Assembly: GCA_964566075.1 (NCBI GenBank)
Contig: CAZMHJ010000008.1
Location: 1 to 30,447, forward strand
DNA: 30,447 bases
From: CAZMHJ01 sp964566075
GTDB taxonomy: Bacteria; Patescibacteriota; Saccharimonadia; Saccharimonadales; CAIOMD01
Direction: 5' to 3'
A program made the position numbers and the translations under genes. Position 1 is the first letter of the stretch, and the number at the start of each line of letters is the position of its first letter. Below the pieces are notes generated by a model. That model was not told the origin of the DNA. It worked only from the letters and a program-made list of their open reading frames with translations, and did no database searches. Below are positions 23,214 through 30,447 of this stretch, in pieces.

Positions 23214-24697
23214 CGCTTTATAAAATTAAGTTTTTTAGCGAGAATAATCTTATTCCCTCTGGTCTTGAACTTTAGTAGGTGATCAAAATTGGTTAGATTA
23301 ACAGCTTTGGCGTTATGCAATTTTAAATCCAGGTAAGTTTTACCCTTATGGACAAAGAATGCTACAGACCCACCACGTTTGTAGATTTCCATATATGGGA
23401 CTCTGATTAAACCGTCAGTATAGCTACCATTAATCACAGGTCTGTTTAGTACCGCTTTTTTATATTTGCCTTCTTCGTCACCAAATTGTACGAAAACCTC
23501 TTCACTCTCTGATATCGATGTGTACAATATAAATTCCGGTGTGCTACTACTTATCTCTTTGTCAACATAATTTATATAACTATTCGGTTTAAGCGGGTTT
23601 TTATTAAAATAGTAGTTATTCCAATTATAGTGCGGTCTAGTATACCTGATGAGCTCAAACCACAAAAAAACTAAGCCCGCAAAAATGTAGTTTATATGTC
23701 TTGGTTTTTTATTTAAGAATTTTATAATTTGATCCGCAACCGCATCGGATGAAAAAGTAGCTTTATATATGTTTGATTTTAAATATTCTTCTATTTTTTG
23801 GATTCGATGATCGTACTCCTTTACCGTCATACCACTGATATAAGCAAGTAATTCGTCATAAGTTGCAAAGTCCCTCTTGTCAATAAAACATTCCTTGGGG
23901 ATATAGTCAGTTACATTATCTGCGCCCCAATAAATAGGGATTACTTTCGCATTAAAAGCATCGAATATTTTTTCTGAAATATAACCATTCTGATTCGTAA
24001 TTGAATCGTAAGATAAAATAAATTTATATTTCGATAACACATCAAATTTCTTGTCACGTGCAACCGGACCCTTAGAGCCATAACTGTCTGGCCAAAAGCT
24101 TCCATATAAATCAAAACTATCTGACGCATGGGAAGAAAAATACTCAGCGGCCTCCCTTCTCTTGATGTAAAGGCCAGAATGCCAATGATTGATTACTTTG
24201 TCGGTTCTGTCATTTGTAATCATACATATTAGCTTTCTCTTGCTAAAATCTCTTTTGTATTCACGCTCAACTTCGTGAAAGTCGCCAACAACACCCTTTA
24301 AAATCGACTCTCCATTCACGACATTATCGTTATATGTCATGACTGTAAAAAGCTTTGATAGTAGTTTTAGGCCTTTATCGGAATGGATTTTTGCCATAGC
24401 CGACGGTGGTTCATAGTCAATGTGTAGTGTCCGCCCAAGTTTCCTTGCCTTCCAAATATTCCAAAAATGCCTAACGTTCTGGAAGTATGTATTATCGAAC
24501 GATATTATAAAATCGCTATCCTCTATAGTGTTGATATCGTATGTTGCTATCGAATGACCTTCGGCTTCAAGACGATCTTTAAGGACATTAGTCCACCTAT
24601 ATTTATGCTTATTATCGAAAGCATGATTATTTGTTTCATAACCATAATATGGAATGTAGCAAATCTTAAGTTTTTTTTCGGATTTTATTTGTTCCAT
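23210..24697 (-). CDS. GT10-family (fucosyltransferase-fold) glycosyltransferase, copy 1
   Basis: A 495-residue paralogue of the next enzyme. The GT10 core lies at residues 226-262 (FILSYDSITNQNGYISEKI, then FDAFNAKVIPIYWGADN), with FIDKRDFATYDELLAYI just after and IDYEPPSAMA at 93-102. As in its paralogue, a C-terminal extension of about 150 residues follows the catalytic region; here it begins with a short hydrophobic patch (HINYIFAGLVFLWFELI, about residues 334-350) that could touch the membrane. It follows capG with a 13-base overlap, so it is translated right after the UDP-FucNAc enzymes. Likely acts in the cytosol on lipid-linked glycan. Donor is either GDP-fucose from elsewhere in the genome or host, or the UDP-FucNAc made by this operon; the latter would be new for the family. 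Confidence 0.82.
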   Translation of the reverse strand: MEQIKSEKKLKICYIPYYGYETNNHAFDNKHKYRWTNVLKDRLEAEGHSIATYDINTIEDSDFIISFDNTYFQNVRHFWNIWKARKLGRTLHIDYEPPSAMAKIHSDKGLKLLSKLFTVMTYNDNVVNGESILKGVVGDFHEVEREYKRDFSKRKLICMITNDRTDKVINHWHSGLYIKRREAAEYFSSHASDSFDLYGSFWPDSYGSKGPVARDKKFDVLSKYKFILSYDSITNQNGYISEKIFDAFNAKVIPIYWGADNVTDYIPKECFIDKRDFATYDELLAYISGMTVKEYDHRIQKIEEYLKSNIYKATFSSDAVADQIIKFLNKKPRHINYIFAGLVFLWFELIRYTRPHYNWNNYYFNKNPLKPNSYINYVDKEISSSTPEFILYTSISESEEVFVQFGDEEGKYKKAVLNRPVINGSYTDGLIRVPYMEIYKRGGSVAFFVHKGKTYLDLKLHNAKAVNLTNFDHLLKFKTRGNKIILAKKLNFIKR

Positions 24698-25806
24698 ACG
24701 CGCTTGTTAACAATCGGCACGTAGCTCTGAATGATTCTTAATACTTTATCTGAGACATTAGTATCTTTATAGTTTGGAACCATAATTTCGTTGGTATCGT
24801 AATTAGTCCCAACTGCTATATCTATGGCGCTAAACATGCTGTCTTGCTCTATTCCGCCCAATATTAACGTACCAGCATCTAAACCTTCTGGACGTTCTTG
24901 TGCTGTACGGACTGATACTGCCGGGAAGTGCTGTATCGTTCCTTCTTCGCAGATTGTCCCACTGTCAGAAAGAACGCAGTAAGCATTTTTTTGTAGCTTA
25001 TTGTAATCAAAGAATCCCATTGCCGGCATACTGACTATCAATGGATTAAATTGTATGCCCTCTGATTCAATCCTCTTTTGAGTCCTTGGATGGGTAGAGA
25101 ATATAATTGGCATTTGATATTTCTCAGCAACAGCGTTTAAAGTAGCGCATACTGTCTTAAAATTATCGCCGATGTCTAAGTTTTCTTCGCGGTGTAGGCT
25201 AACAACAAAATATTTTCCCTGCTCAAGATTTAGCGTATTTAGTACATCTGATTCATCAATTTTACTTGTGTATTTATGTATAATTTCAGTCATTGGTGAA
25301 CCAGTAACATAAACTTCGTCTTTGGTTTTGCCTTCGGATATAAGATATTGCTTGGCATTATTAGAATACGCAAGATTAATATCGCTTAGGTGATCAACAA
25401 CCCTACGGTTAATTTCTTCGGGGGTATTAAAATCAAAGCAACGGTTTCCTGCTTCCATGTGGAAAATCGGTATTTTAAGTCGCTTGGCTGAGTACGCAGC
25501 AAGGCAACTATTGGTGTCGCCCAACACTAATAGCGCATCTGGTTTTTCTTGAGCCATTACATCATATGTCTTGGCAATGATGTTACCCACGGTTTCGCCA
25601 AGAGTTTCGCCGGGCGCATCTAGGTAATGATCTGGTGCTTTTAGTTCTAGCTCATCAAAAAATACTTGATTAAGATTATGGTCATAGTTTTGGCCAGTAT
25701 GTACAAGCACTAAGTCAAAATATTGATCTATTTTCTTAATAGTCTCGGCAAGGCGTATAATTTCTGGCCGAGTACCTACAACTACCATTATTTTGCTTTT
25801 AGCCAT
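24685..25806 (-). CDS. capG: UDP-N-acetyl-L-fucosamine synthase (UDP-GlcNAc 2-epimerase-like)
   Basis: A 373-residue GT-B-fold epimerase of the WecB/CapG/FnlC group. It opens VVVGTRPEIIRLAETI (residues 7-22) and shows the family's LVHTGQNYD, LVLGDTNSCLA and FHMEAGNRCFDFNTPEEINRRVVDHLSD blocks, plus VSLHREENLD and the uracil/phosphate-binding LSDSGTICEEG. In the CapEFG route this enzyme epimerises C2 of UDP-N-acetyl-L-pneumosamine-type product to give UDP-L-FucNAc. GDTNSCLA and EAGNRCFD, in place of WecB's GDTxT and EAGLR, favour the CapG/WbjD subgroup. Placement directly after capE and capF supports it. The ATG overlaps the capF stop by one base (TAATG). Confidence 0.9.
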   Translation of the reverse strand: MAKSKIMVVVGTRPEIIRLAETIKKIDQYFDLVLVHTGQNYDHNLNQVFFDELELKAPDHYLDAPGETLGETVGNIIAKTYDVMAQEKPDALLVLGDTNSCLAAYSAKRLKIPIFHMEAGNRCFDFNTPEEINRRVVDHLSDINLAYSNNAKQYLISEGKTKDEVYVTGSPMTEIIHKYTSKIDESDVLNTLNLEQGKYFVVSLHREENLDIGDNFKTVCATLNAVAEKYQMPIIFSTHPRTQKRIESEGIQFNPLIVSMPAMGFFDYNKLQKNAYCVLSDSGTICEEGTIQHFPAVSVRTAQERPEGLDAGTLILGGIEQDSMFSAIDIAVGTNYDTNEIMVPNYKDTNVSDKVLRIIQSYVPIVNKRVWNK

Positions 25807-26954
25807 TACGCGTCTGCCTTTCCTGCTAAATTCTTTGCGCCATTGCTTATTACATTCTTAGCATAAGTGTCTGGGTATTCTTTATTAAATAGCTCATTAG
25901 CCCATATAACCATAATCATTTCTTCGTCCCCGGTATTTACGATGTTGTGTATATAGCCTGGGGGAATCGTTACTATCTGAATTACTGAATCGTCGACATC
26001 AAAAAAGTAGTTATCAGTATCATCGAGTATGTTCGTAAATCCTATCCTTGCCTTACCCTTTACTACAATAAACTTCTCTATTTTGGTGTGATGGTAATGT
26101 TGGCCTCGTGCGATACCTGGCTTTGTCGTAGAGATAGATACTTGCCCGGCTTGGTGAGTACGAATAAGCTCTGAGAAATTACCTCTATCATCTTCGTTCT
26201 TATTGGTCGGCGTAGCCAATTCATTTAAAGGTAGATATGTCACAAATGTGGCATGAAGCTTCTTGATAAAATCATCGCCAGAACCAGGTACAAAAATGGT
26301 TTGTAGTTCATCTTTAAACTGATGTAATAGATCAGCTATATACCCAAGAGAAACCTTGTATCTTGGGTTTATATAACAGTAATCCCCTTGCTTTTCCGTG
26401 GGCTTACCACCTGAAATAATTTTCTTAAACTCATACGCGATATCGTCTATATAAATGAGTTCAAGCTCTTTACTCCTGTCATCTATAGTTATTTCTTGAC
26501 CAGTGGCTATGTTATTACAGAACGTCGCAACTACGGAGTTGTAGTTGGGTCGACACCATTTGCCGAACACATTATGGAATCTATAAACGAGCGAATTGTT
26601 GCCATAATCCAATATCACATCCTCGGCTTGCTTTTTGCTCTTGCCATAGTCGTTATCTAGCTCAGCTTGGATGCTTGAAGCATAGACAATGGGCGTTTTA
26701 AGATTCTTTGAACCTAGCAAATCCACTAATTGCTGTGTAAGATCAGTATTACCTTCGTAGAACTCAGTGACATCTTTTGGCCTATTTACCCCCGCGAGGT
26801 GAAAGATGTAGTTAACATTTTCAATATCTTTTTCAATATCAGAAAAGTTTGTGTCTTTATCCATTTCTAGGATTTCGACATTTTCCATTTCTGATAAATG
26901 CACAATAAGGTTTTTGCCAATAAATCCTTTTGATCCAGTTACGAGTACTTTCAT
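25806..26954 (-). CDS. capF: Bifunctional UDP-sugar epimerase/reductase with C-terminal cupin (UDP-FucNAc pathway)
   Basis: A 382-residue two-domain enzyme. Residues 1-245 form a short-chain dehydrogenase domain: GSKGFIGKN (7-15, NADPH loop), YASSIQ, and catalytic Y103-x-x-x-K107. Residues 250-382 form a cupin: RGNFSELIRTHQAGQVSISTTKPG, then GQHYHHTKIEKF (His286, His288/289 and Glu293 as metal ligands) and PPGYIHNIVNTG (His336). This is the architecture of CapF/WbjC/FnlB, in which the cupin epimerises C3 and the SDR domain reduces C4. It starts nine bases after the capE stop, with a TAAGGA Shine-Dalgarno that includes the stop codon. It is the second step of a complete, in-order capE-capF-capG set. 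Confidence 0.92.
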   Translation of the reverse strand: MKVLVTGSKGFIGKNLIVHLSEMENVEILEMDKDTNFSDIEKDIENVNYIFHLAGVNRPKDVTEFYEGNTDLTQQLVDLLGSKNLKTPIVYASSIQAELDNDYGKSKKQAEDVILDYGNNSLVYRFHNVFGKWCRPNYNSVVATFCNNIATGQEITIDDRSKELELIYIDDIAYEFKKIISGGKPTEKQGDYCYINPRYKVSLGYIADLLHQFKDELQTIFVPGSGDDFIKKLHATFVTYLPLNELATPTNKNEDDRGNFSELIRTHQAGQVSISTTKPGIARGQHYHHTKIEKFIVVKGKARIGFTNILDDTDNYFFDVDDSVIQIVTIPPGYIHNIVNTGDEEMIMVIWANELFNKEYPDTYAKNVISNGAKNLAGKADA

Positions 26955-26962
26955 GGAGTTCC

Positions 26963-27976
26963 TTAGCCCTTAATTTGCTTTAGTTTCTTCAATAACTCTT
27001 TCATGCCCTCTACATCTAAACGCGTCGTATTGTGCGAGTTGTATTCTTCTACGATTGAAAGGTCATCACTACCTACATCTTCATATTTTTGATAATTAAG
27101 ATTTCTGTTATCTGCGGGTATACAGTAGTAATCACCCTTATCTTCTGCACCTAGCATCTCTTCTTTTGTCACCAAAACTTCGTATAACTTCTCTCCGTGG
27201 CGCGTACCGATTGTCTTGATTTTTACATCTGACTGCTTAATTTCTTTTATTGCCTGTGCGAGTACATCAATTGTTGCTGCAGGAGCTTTTTGTACAAACA
27301 AATCGCCTTGTCGACCATTCTCGAAAGCATACAGCACTAGTTCTACAGCGTCATCTAGCGTCATCATGAATCGTGTCATTTCAGGATTGGTAATTGTTAG
27401 TGAATTACCCTTTTTAATCTGATCTAAGAATAGTGGAATCACCGACCCGCGTGATGCCATTACGTTTCCATAGCGCGTCCTGCATATTACTGTCTGGCCT
27501 TCTTTAAGGTCACGACCCTTAGCCACGGCAACCTTCTCCATCATCGCCTTACTCATACCCATGGCATTAATCGGATATGCTGCCTTATCTGTAGAAAGAA
27601 CGATGACTTTTTTCACGTTATGGTTTATGGCTGCCTCAAGTACATTTTCGGTGCCAAGCACGTTAGTTTTTACGGCTTGTACTGGAAAGAATTCACACGA
27701 AGGCACTTGCTTGAGCGCTGCAGCATGGAAAATATAGTCCACGCCATCCATCGCATCGTCAACGCTCCGGTAGTCACGTACGTCACCAATATAAAACTTA
27801 ATCTTATCGTTTTTATATTTGATACGCATGTCCTCTTGCTTCTTCTCATCACGAGAAAAGATTCGGATTTCTTTTATAGCAATATCGTTTTTAAGAAACC
27901 TGTCTAGTACAGCGTTTCCAAACGATCCCGTACCACCTGTAATCAATAAAACTTTGTCAGAAAAAACGTCTCGCAT
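26963..27976 (-). CDS. capE: UDP-N-acetylglucosamine 4,6-dehydratase/5-epimerase
   Basis: A 337-residue SDR enzyme of the FlaA1/CapE/WbjB group, starting the conversion of UDP-GlcNAc to UDP-L-FucNAc. The nucleotide loop GGTGSFG is at residues 14-20 and DVRDYRSV marks the adenine side. Catalytic region: LSTDKAAYPINAMGMSKAMMEK, in which the SDR Tyr of YxxxK is a Met (M139-x-x-x-K143), the substitution known for this inverting-dehydratase group. The C-terminus has RHGEKLYEVLVTKEEM, shared by CapE/WbjB. First gene of the seven-gene operon that runs to 17955, with AT-rich promoter sequence upstream. Confidence 0.93.
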   Translation of the reverse strand: MRDVFSDKVLLITGGTGSFGNAVLDRFLKNDIAIKEIRIFSRDEKKQEDMRIKYKNDKIKFYIGDVRDYRSVDDAMDGVDYIFHAAALKQVPSCEFFPVQAVKTNVLGTENVLEAAINHNVKKVIVLSTDKAAYPINAMGMSKAMMEKVAVAKGRDLKEGQTVICRTRYGNVMASRGSVIPLFLDQIKKGNSLTITNPEMTRFMMTLDDAVELVLYAFENGRQGDLFVQKAPAATIDVLAQAIKEIKQSDVKIKTIGTRHGEKLYEVLVTKEEMLGAEDKGDYYCIPADNRNLNYQKYEDVGSDDLSIVEEYNSHNTTRLDVEGMKELLKKLKQIKG

Positions 27977-28005
27977 CGTCTACCTACCTTTTATTACACA
28001 ATTTA

Positions 28006-28028
28006 GTTATACGTATTATTACATTATA
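28006..28028 (-). promoter_or_regulatory. AT-rich region with -10-like boxes upstream of capE
   Basis: On the minus strand TATAAT (28023-28028) and TATAAC (28006-28011) lie 46 and 29 bases before the ATG at 27976. TAGTCA, 17 bases upstream of the second box, is a possible -35. An AGGTAGGTAG purine stretch just before the ATG may act as ribosome site. Unlike most other first genes here, capE would then have a leader, or be read through from the ABC exporter genes. Confidence 0.35.
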
Positions 28029-28056
28029 TGACTACACGACATAGCCCCACAGCACG

Positions 28057-28794
28057 TCAACCATTCAAACTGTGGTAGCGGTCAACAACCTCATCAATAC
28101 TACCCGAAATCTCTATCTCCCCTTCGTTAAGCAATATTGCCCTGTCGCAGAAATGTTTAACAGCGGCCATGTCATGTGTTACGAATACAACTGTTTGTTT
28201 GTTTCTTTTATATTCTTCAAAAATATTTACGCATTTCTGTTGAAAGGCTTCGTCCCCTACGGCTAAAACTTCATCAAATACTAGAATGTCATTTTTTGCC
28301 TTTACCGCTATTGCAAACGCTAAACGTACCTGCATGCCAGAAGAGTAGTTTTTAAGCTTCTGATCCATATGTTCATGGAGTTCCGAAAAATCCACAATAT
28401 CATCATATATCTCGTCTACTTGCTTACGAGTAAATCCTAATAACGATGCGCTTAAGTACACATTATCACGACCGCTCAACTCATGGTTAAAGCCAACCCC
28501 GAGCTCAATAAACGGAGTTAAGTTACCATTTACCTCAATCACTCCGCTGTCAGGCGTATATACACCCGCAATTAGTTTTAGCAAAGTACTTTTACCACTA
28601 CCGTTTCGGCCGACAATACCAAAAAATTCGCCTTTTTTTATTTCGAAGTTGATGCCTTTTAGCACCTTTTGGCGTTTCTTTTTATTTTTCTTACCTATAT
28701 TTACAAATAATTGCTTAAGAGATGTGTTTTTATTTTCGGCTAGGTCAAACGACTTATGTAGGTTATGAACTTTAATTGCTGTTTCGTCGCTCAT
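28057..28794 (-). CDS. ABC polysaccharide exporter, ATP-binding subunit (Wzt/TagH/KpsT type)
   Basis: A 245-residue ATPase with Walker A GRNGSGKST, a Q-loop-like TPFIELGVGFNHELSGRDNVYL (the GxxGxxxELTGRENI block unique to polysaccharide/teichoic-acid exporters), ABC signature YSSGMQVRLAFA, Walker B ILVFDEVLAVGD and the switch His in FVTHD. It lacks the C-terminal carbohydrate-binding domain that long Wzt proteins use to recognise a terminal modification, so it belongs with short TagH/KpsT-like subunits that export by another cue. It starts one base after the stop of the permease gene. Confidence 0.93.
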   Translation of the reverse strand: MSDETAIKVHNLHKSFDLAENKNTSLKQLFVNIGKKNKKKRQKVLKGINFEIKKGEFFGIVGRNGSGKSTLLKLIAGVYTPDSGVIEVNGNLTPFIELGVGFNHELSGRDNVYLSASLLGFTRKQVDEIYDDIVDFSELHEHMDQKLKNYSSGMQVRLAFAIAVKAKNDILVFDEVLAVGDEAFQQKCVNIFEEYKRNKQTVVFVTHDMAAVKHFCDRAILLNEGEIEISGSIDEVVDRYHSLNG

Positions 28795-29586
28795 CTACAC
28801 ATTCTCCGCAAACCATTTGGCCTGGTTTTTAAAGTAAATCCTAGAAATAACAATAGTAAACCCAACGATTGATAACGGGATAAGCGCAAACCAAAGTGGT
28901 GCGCAATTCCATACCGTTACCGTACTTTGAGTTACCGATACATAACGAGCATCCTGAATTATTTGCGCCATTGGGTTGATAAAGAAGAACTTTTGATACT
29001 TTTCTGCGACTATTGTTAGCGGGTATAAGATTGGTGTCGCATAAAATGCTGCCTGCAAACCAACCTCCCATATATATGTAACGTCGCGGAATTTTACATA
29101 TAAAGCTGACAAAAAGAATGCAAGTGCGGTTGAAAAAGCAAAAAGTTCAAGAAGTACTAAAGGTAAAAACACGAGCCTCCAGGTAGGTTCAACACCATTT
29201 ACAATTGCAAAAACAACGACGACACATAGGTTAATACCTAAGTTAATAAGTGCAGATGTAGATGAGCTTAATACAGTTAAATACCTTGGTATAAAAATTT
29301 TGCGAATCAAATCACCCTTACCCACAACAGAACCCATGCCAATAACTGTTGTCTCTGTAAAAAAGTTCCAAAGTACAATACCAAGAAGTAGGTACACTGG
29401 ATAATGGGGAACTCCCTTACCCACCTTAAGAATGTATGTAAATACAACGTATAAAATTACGAAAAGAAAAAGTGGACGAAGCACTGACCATAGATAGCCA
29501 AGTACCGAACTTTGATACCTAACTTTAAAATCGGCACCAACCATTTCGCGTAAAATAGAACGGTTTTTGACTGAAAGGTATCTCAT
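28795..29586 (-). CDS. ABC polysaccharide exporter, permease subunit (Wzm/TagG type)
   Basis: About 263 residues from the ATG at 29586; an in-frame TTG at 29598 belongs to the -10 box. Six membrane segments typical of ABC2 export permeases: an amphipathic N-terminus (RYLSVKNRSILREMVGADFKVRYQSSVLGYLWSVLRPL, the conserved RyrqSvLG.lW.vl.Pl block), then helices at about 30-52, 63-85, 106-130, 142-165, 172-190 and 230-250. VGKGDLIRKIFIPRYLTVLSS is the family's coupling loop, and YPLTIVAEKYQKFFFINPMAQIIQDAR the conserved re-entrant region. It pairs with the ATPase encoded next to export a lipid-linked polysaccharide. The two genes precede the UDP-FucNAc operon on the same strand. Confidence 0.92.
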   Translation of the reverse strand: MRYLSVKNRSILREMVGADFKVRYQSSVLGYLWSVLRPLFLFVILYVVFTYILKVGKGVPHYPVYLLLGIVLWNFFTETTVIGMGSVVGKGDLIRKIFIPRYLTVLSSSTSALINLGINLCVVVVFAIVNGVEPTWRLVFLPLVLLELFAFSTALAFFLSALYVKFRDVTYIWEVGLQAAFYATPILYPLTIVAEKYQKFFFINPMAQIIQDARYVSVTQSTVTVWNCAPLWFALIPLSIVGFTIVISRIYFKNQAKWFAENV

Positions 29587-29597
29587 ATAACCGTACA

Positions 29598-29606
29598 ATT
29601 ATACCA
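29598..29606 (-). promoter_or_regulatory. Extended -10 promoter of the ABC exporter genes
   Basis: TGGTATAAT on the minus strand: a perfect TATAAT with the TG extension, which can replace a -35 box (none is evident). The ATG at 29586 is 11 bases downstream, so the leader is about four or five bases. This also rules out the TTG at 29598 as start. Confidence 0.55.
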
Positions 29607-29667
29607 TTGGCTAAAGCGCGAAACGTAAATTTATAGCAACAATTATTTGAGAACTTGGTTTGTTTAT

Positions 29668-29696
29668 TTGCTATGGCAGTATAGAGGCCATAGAAT
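29668..29696 (+). promoter_or_regulatory. Predicted leaderless promoter of the right-edge GT4 gene
   Basis: TTGCTA (29668-29673), exactly 17 bases, TAGAAT (29691-29696), then six bases and the GTG at 29703. The spacing repeats the leaderless rule seen elsewhere in this window and supports a GTG start. Confidence 0.5.
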
Positions 29697-29702
29697 ATAG
29701 GG

Positions 29703-30447
29703 GTGAAACGAATAGCGATAATCAGAAATTCATATTCCTATGATTTTGGTGGTGCGGAACTGTTCCCTATTAATTTGGCAAAAATGTTAAATAAAAAAGG
29801 TTATGAAGCATTTTTACTATCATCGAACACAAAGACTATTTCTACCGCCCAAAACACAGGTATTACAGTTAAGAAATCTCCTTGGTGGTCCATGCAAAAT
29901 TTTAGTGGTATAAGGCTGTTGTTACTACCTCTGTATGCGCTTTGGCTAACATACACAACCGCTTGGTATCTCTTTTTTATATATAAAAATAAAATTGATA
30001 TTGTTCACCCTCAGAGTAAAGATGATTTTATTAGTGCTACCATTGCGGGAAAATTGCTCAGAAAAAAGATAATCTGGACAGATCATGCCGACCTAAGACA
30101 TATTTACATGAATTATGGTATTTGGTACAAAAATCCTGTTGGTAAATTAGTGTATCGATTAAGTAGAGCCGTTAATGCCGTAACGCTCATTAGCAAAAGT
30201 GAAAAAAGGCATATCGAGTCGGCCCTGGGCAGAACCCTACCATCAAATTATGCTGTTACCTACCTAGGTGTTCCTGACGTTTATAGTGGCAAAAAACCAA
30301 AGCATACGGGCGTAGTTTTTGTAACGACATCTAGGCTTGTTAAAGATAAGGGAATCTCAGAACTTATTGATGCCTTTTCACGTGTTGATAAGAGTGATGC
30401 TAAATTAAAAATATGTGGCGATGGGCCATATGCAGAATATTTTAAAG
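29703..30447 (+). CDS. GT4-family glycosyltransferase (partial, 3' end off window)
   Basis: An open frame of 248 codons from a GTG at 29703 to the window end. The start MKRIAIIRNSYSYDFGGAELFPINLAKML has the GGAE glycine loop of GT4 acceptor domains. IDIVHPQSKDDFISATIAGKLL and IIWTDHADLRHI are the usual middle of that domain. VVFVTTSRLVKDKGISELIDAF followed by LKICGDGPYAEYF is the start of the nucleotide-sugar-binding domain, before the EX7E motif that lies off the window. It is cytosolic with a possible amphipathic membrane contact (RLLLLPLYALWLTYTTAWYLF). Divergent from the ABC exporter, so it likely opens another glycan operon to the right. Sugar specificity is unknown. Confidence 0.85.
   Translation, partial: MKRIAIIRNSYSYDFGGAELFPINLAKMLNKKGYEAFLLSSNTKTISTAQNTGITVKKSPWWSMQNFSGIRLLLLPLYALWLTYTTAWYLFFIYKNKIDIVHPQSKDDFISATIAGKLLRKKIIWTDHADLRHIYMNYGIWYKNPVGKLVYRLSRAVNAVTLISKSEKRHIESALGRTLPSNYAVTYLGVPDVYSGKKPKHTGVVFVTTSRLVKDKGISELIDAFSRVDKSDAKLKICGDGPYAEYFK

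Noticed and set aside
28045..28075. CCACAG / CTGTGG hairpin after the ABC ATPase gene as a terminator
   Set aside because: Six-base stem with a 17-base loop and no U-tract; weak and partly inside the gene.
1..30447. TGA recoded as an amino acid, as in some CPR lineages
   Set aside because: Several genes end in TGA at the right place with overlaps (manC, GT2 at 17598, ABC ATPase at 28057), and no conserved protein needs read-through.
1..30447. CRISPR arrays, tRNA or rRNA genes, insertion sequences, transposase or integrase genes
   Set aside because: None seen on either strand; the only tandem repeats are coding repeats of the cell-wall protein gene. The insertion at glmS is inferred from the 3' relic only.

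Overview
The window is a cell-surface glycan locus from a small-genome, AT-leaning bacterium, most likely a member of the Candidate Phyla Radiation and probably Candidatus Saccharibacteria (TM7). The reasons are a TrmB-type regulator, short dense operons, actinobacteria-like cell-wall proteins, single-membrane-style envelope genes, and start codons sitting only 6-9 bases after a -10 box. TGA is clearly a stop codon (ATGA overlap manC/gtrA, TTGA overlap at 17595), so this is not one of the CPR groups that recode TGA. Lineage is an inference from style; there is no rRNA or ribosomal protein gene here.

Left part (1-4122): a Wzy/O-antigen-ligase-like membrane protein cut by the window edge, a SAM methyltransferase, the initiating polyprenyl-phosphate sugar-phosphate transferase, and a GT4 glycosyltransferase. 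Next (4119-8966): a TrmB-like regulator divergent from glmS (glucosamine-6-phosphate synthase, which feeds UDP-GlcNAc), then two unrecognised leaderless genes, then a decayed second copy of the glmS 3' end. The two unknown genes are therefore bracketed by glmS 3' ends, the footprint expected of an insertion at, or allelic exchange of, the glmS terminus.

Middle (8967-14944, minus strand): a conserved-looking trio (57-residue YLDPGTGS membrane peptide, two-domain methyltransferase, membrane-anchored AlkP/sulfatase-like enzyme), and an operon of two cupin sugar-isomerase-like proteins, manC (GDP-mannose synthesis) and a GtrA-like membrane protein. At 15061-16853 (plus) lie two secreted or membrane-anchored surface proteins. 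The second has a lysozyme-like domain followed by exact 150-base repeats that broke the assembly (100 N). A GT2/DUF2304 pair follows (16903-17948).

Right part (17955-29586, minus): a seven-gene operon starts with the complete UDP-N-acetyl-L-fucosamine pathway (capE-capF-capG), runs through two tandem GT10 (fucosyltransferase-fold) enzymes and a double GT2 enzyme, and ends with a polytopic GT-C-like protein. Upstream of it is a two-gene Wzm/Wzt-type ABC polysaccharide exporter. A divergent GT4 gene runs off the right edge. Together the genes make sugar nucleotides (GlcN-6-P, GDP-Man, UDP-FucNAc), start a lipid-linked glycan, extend and modify it, and export it.
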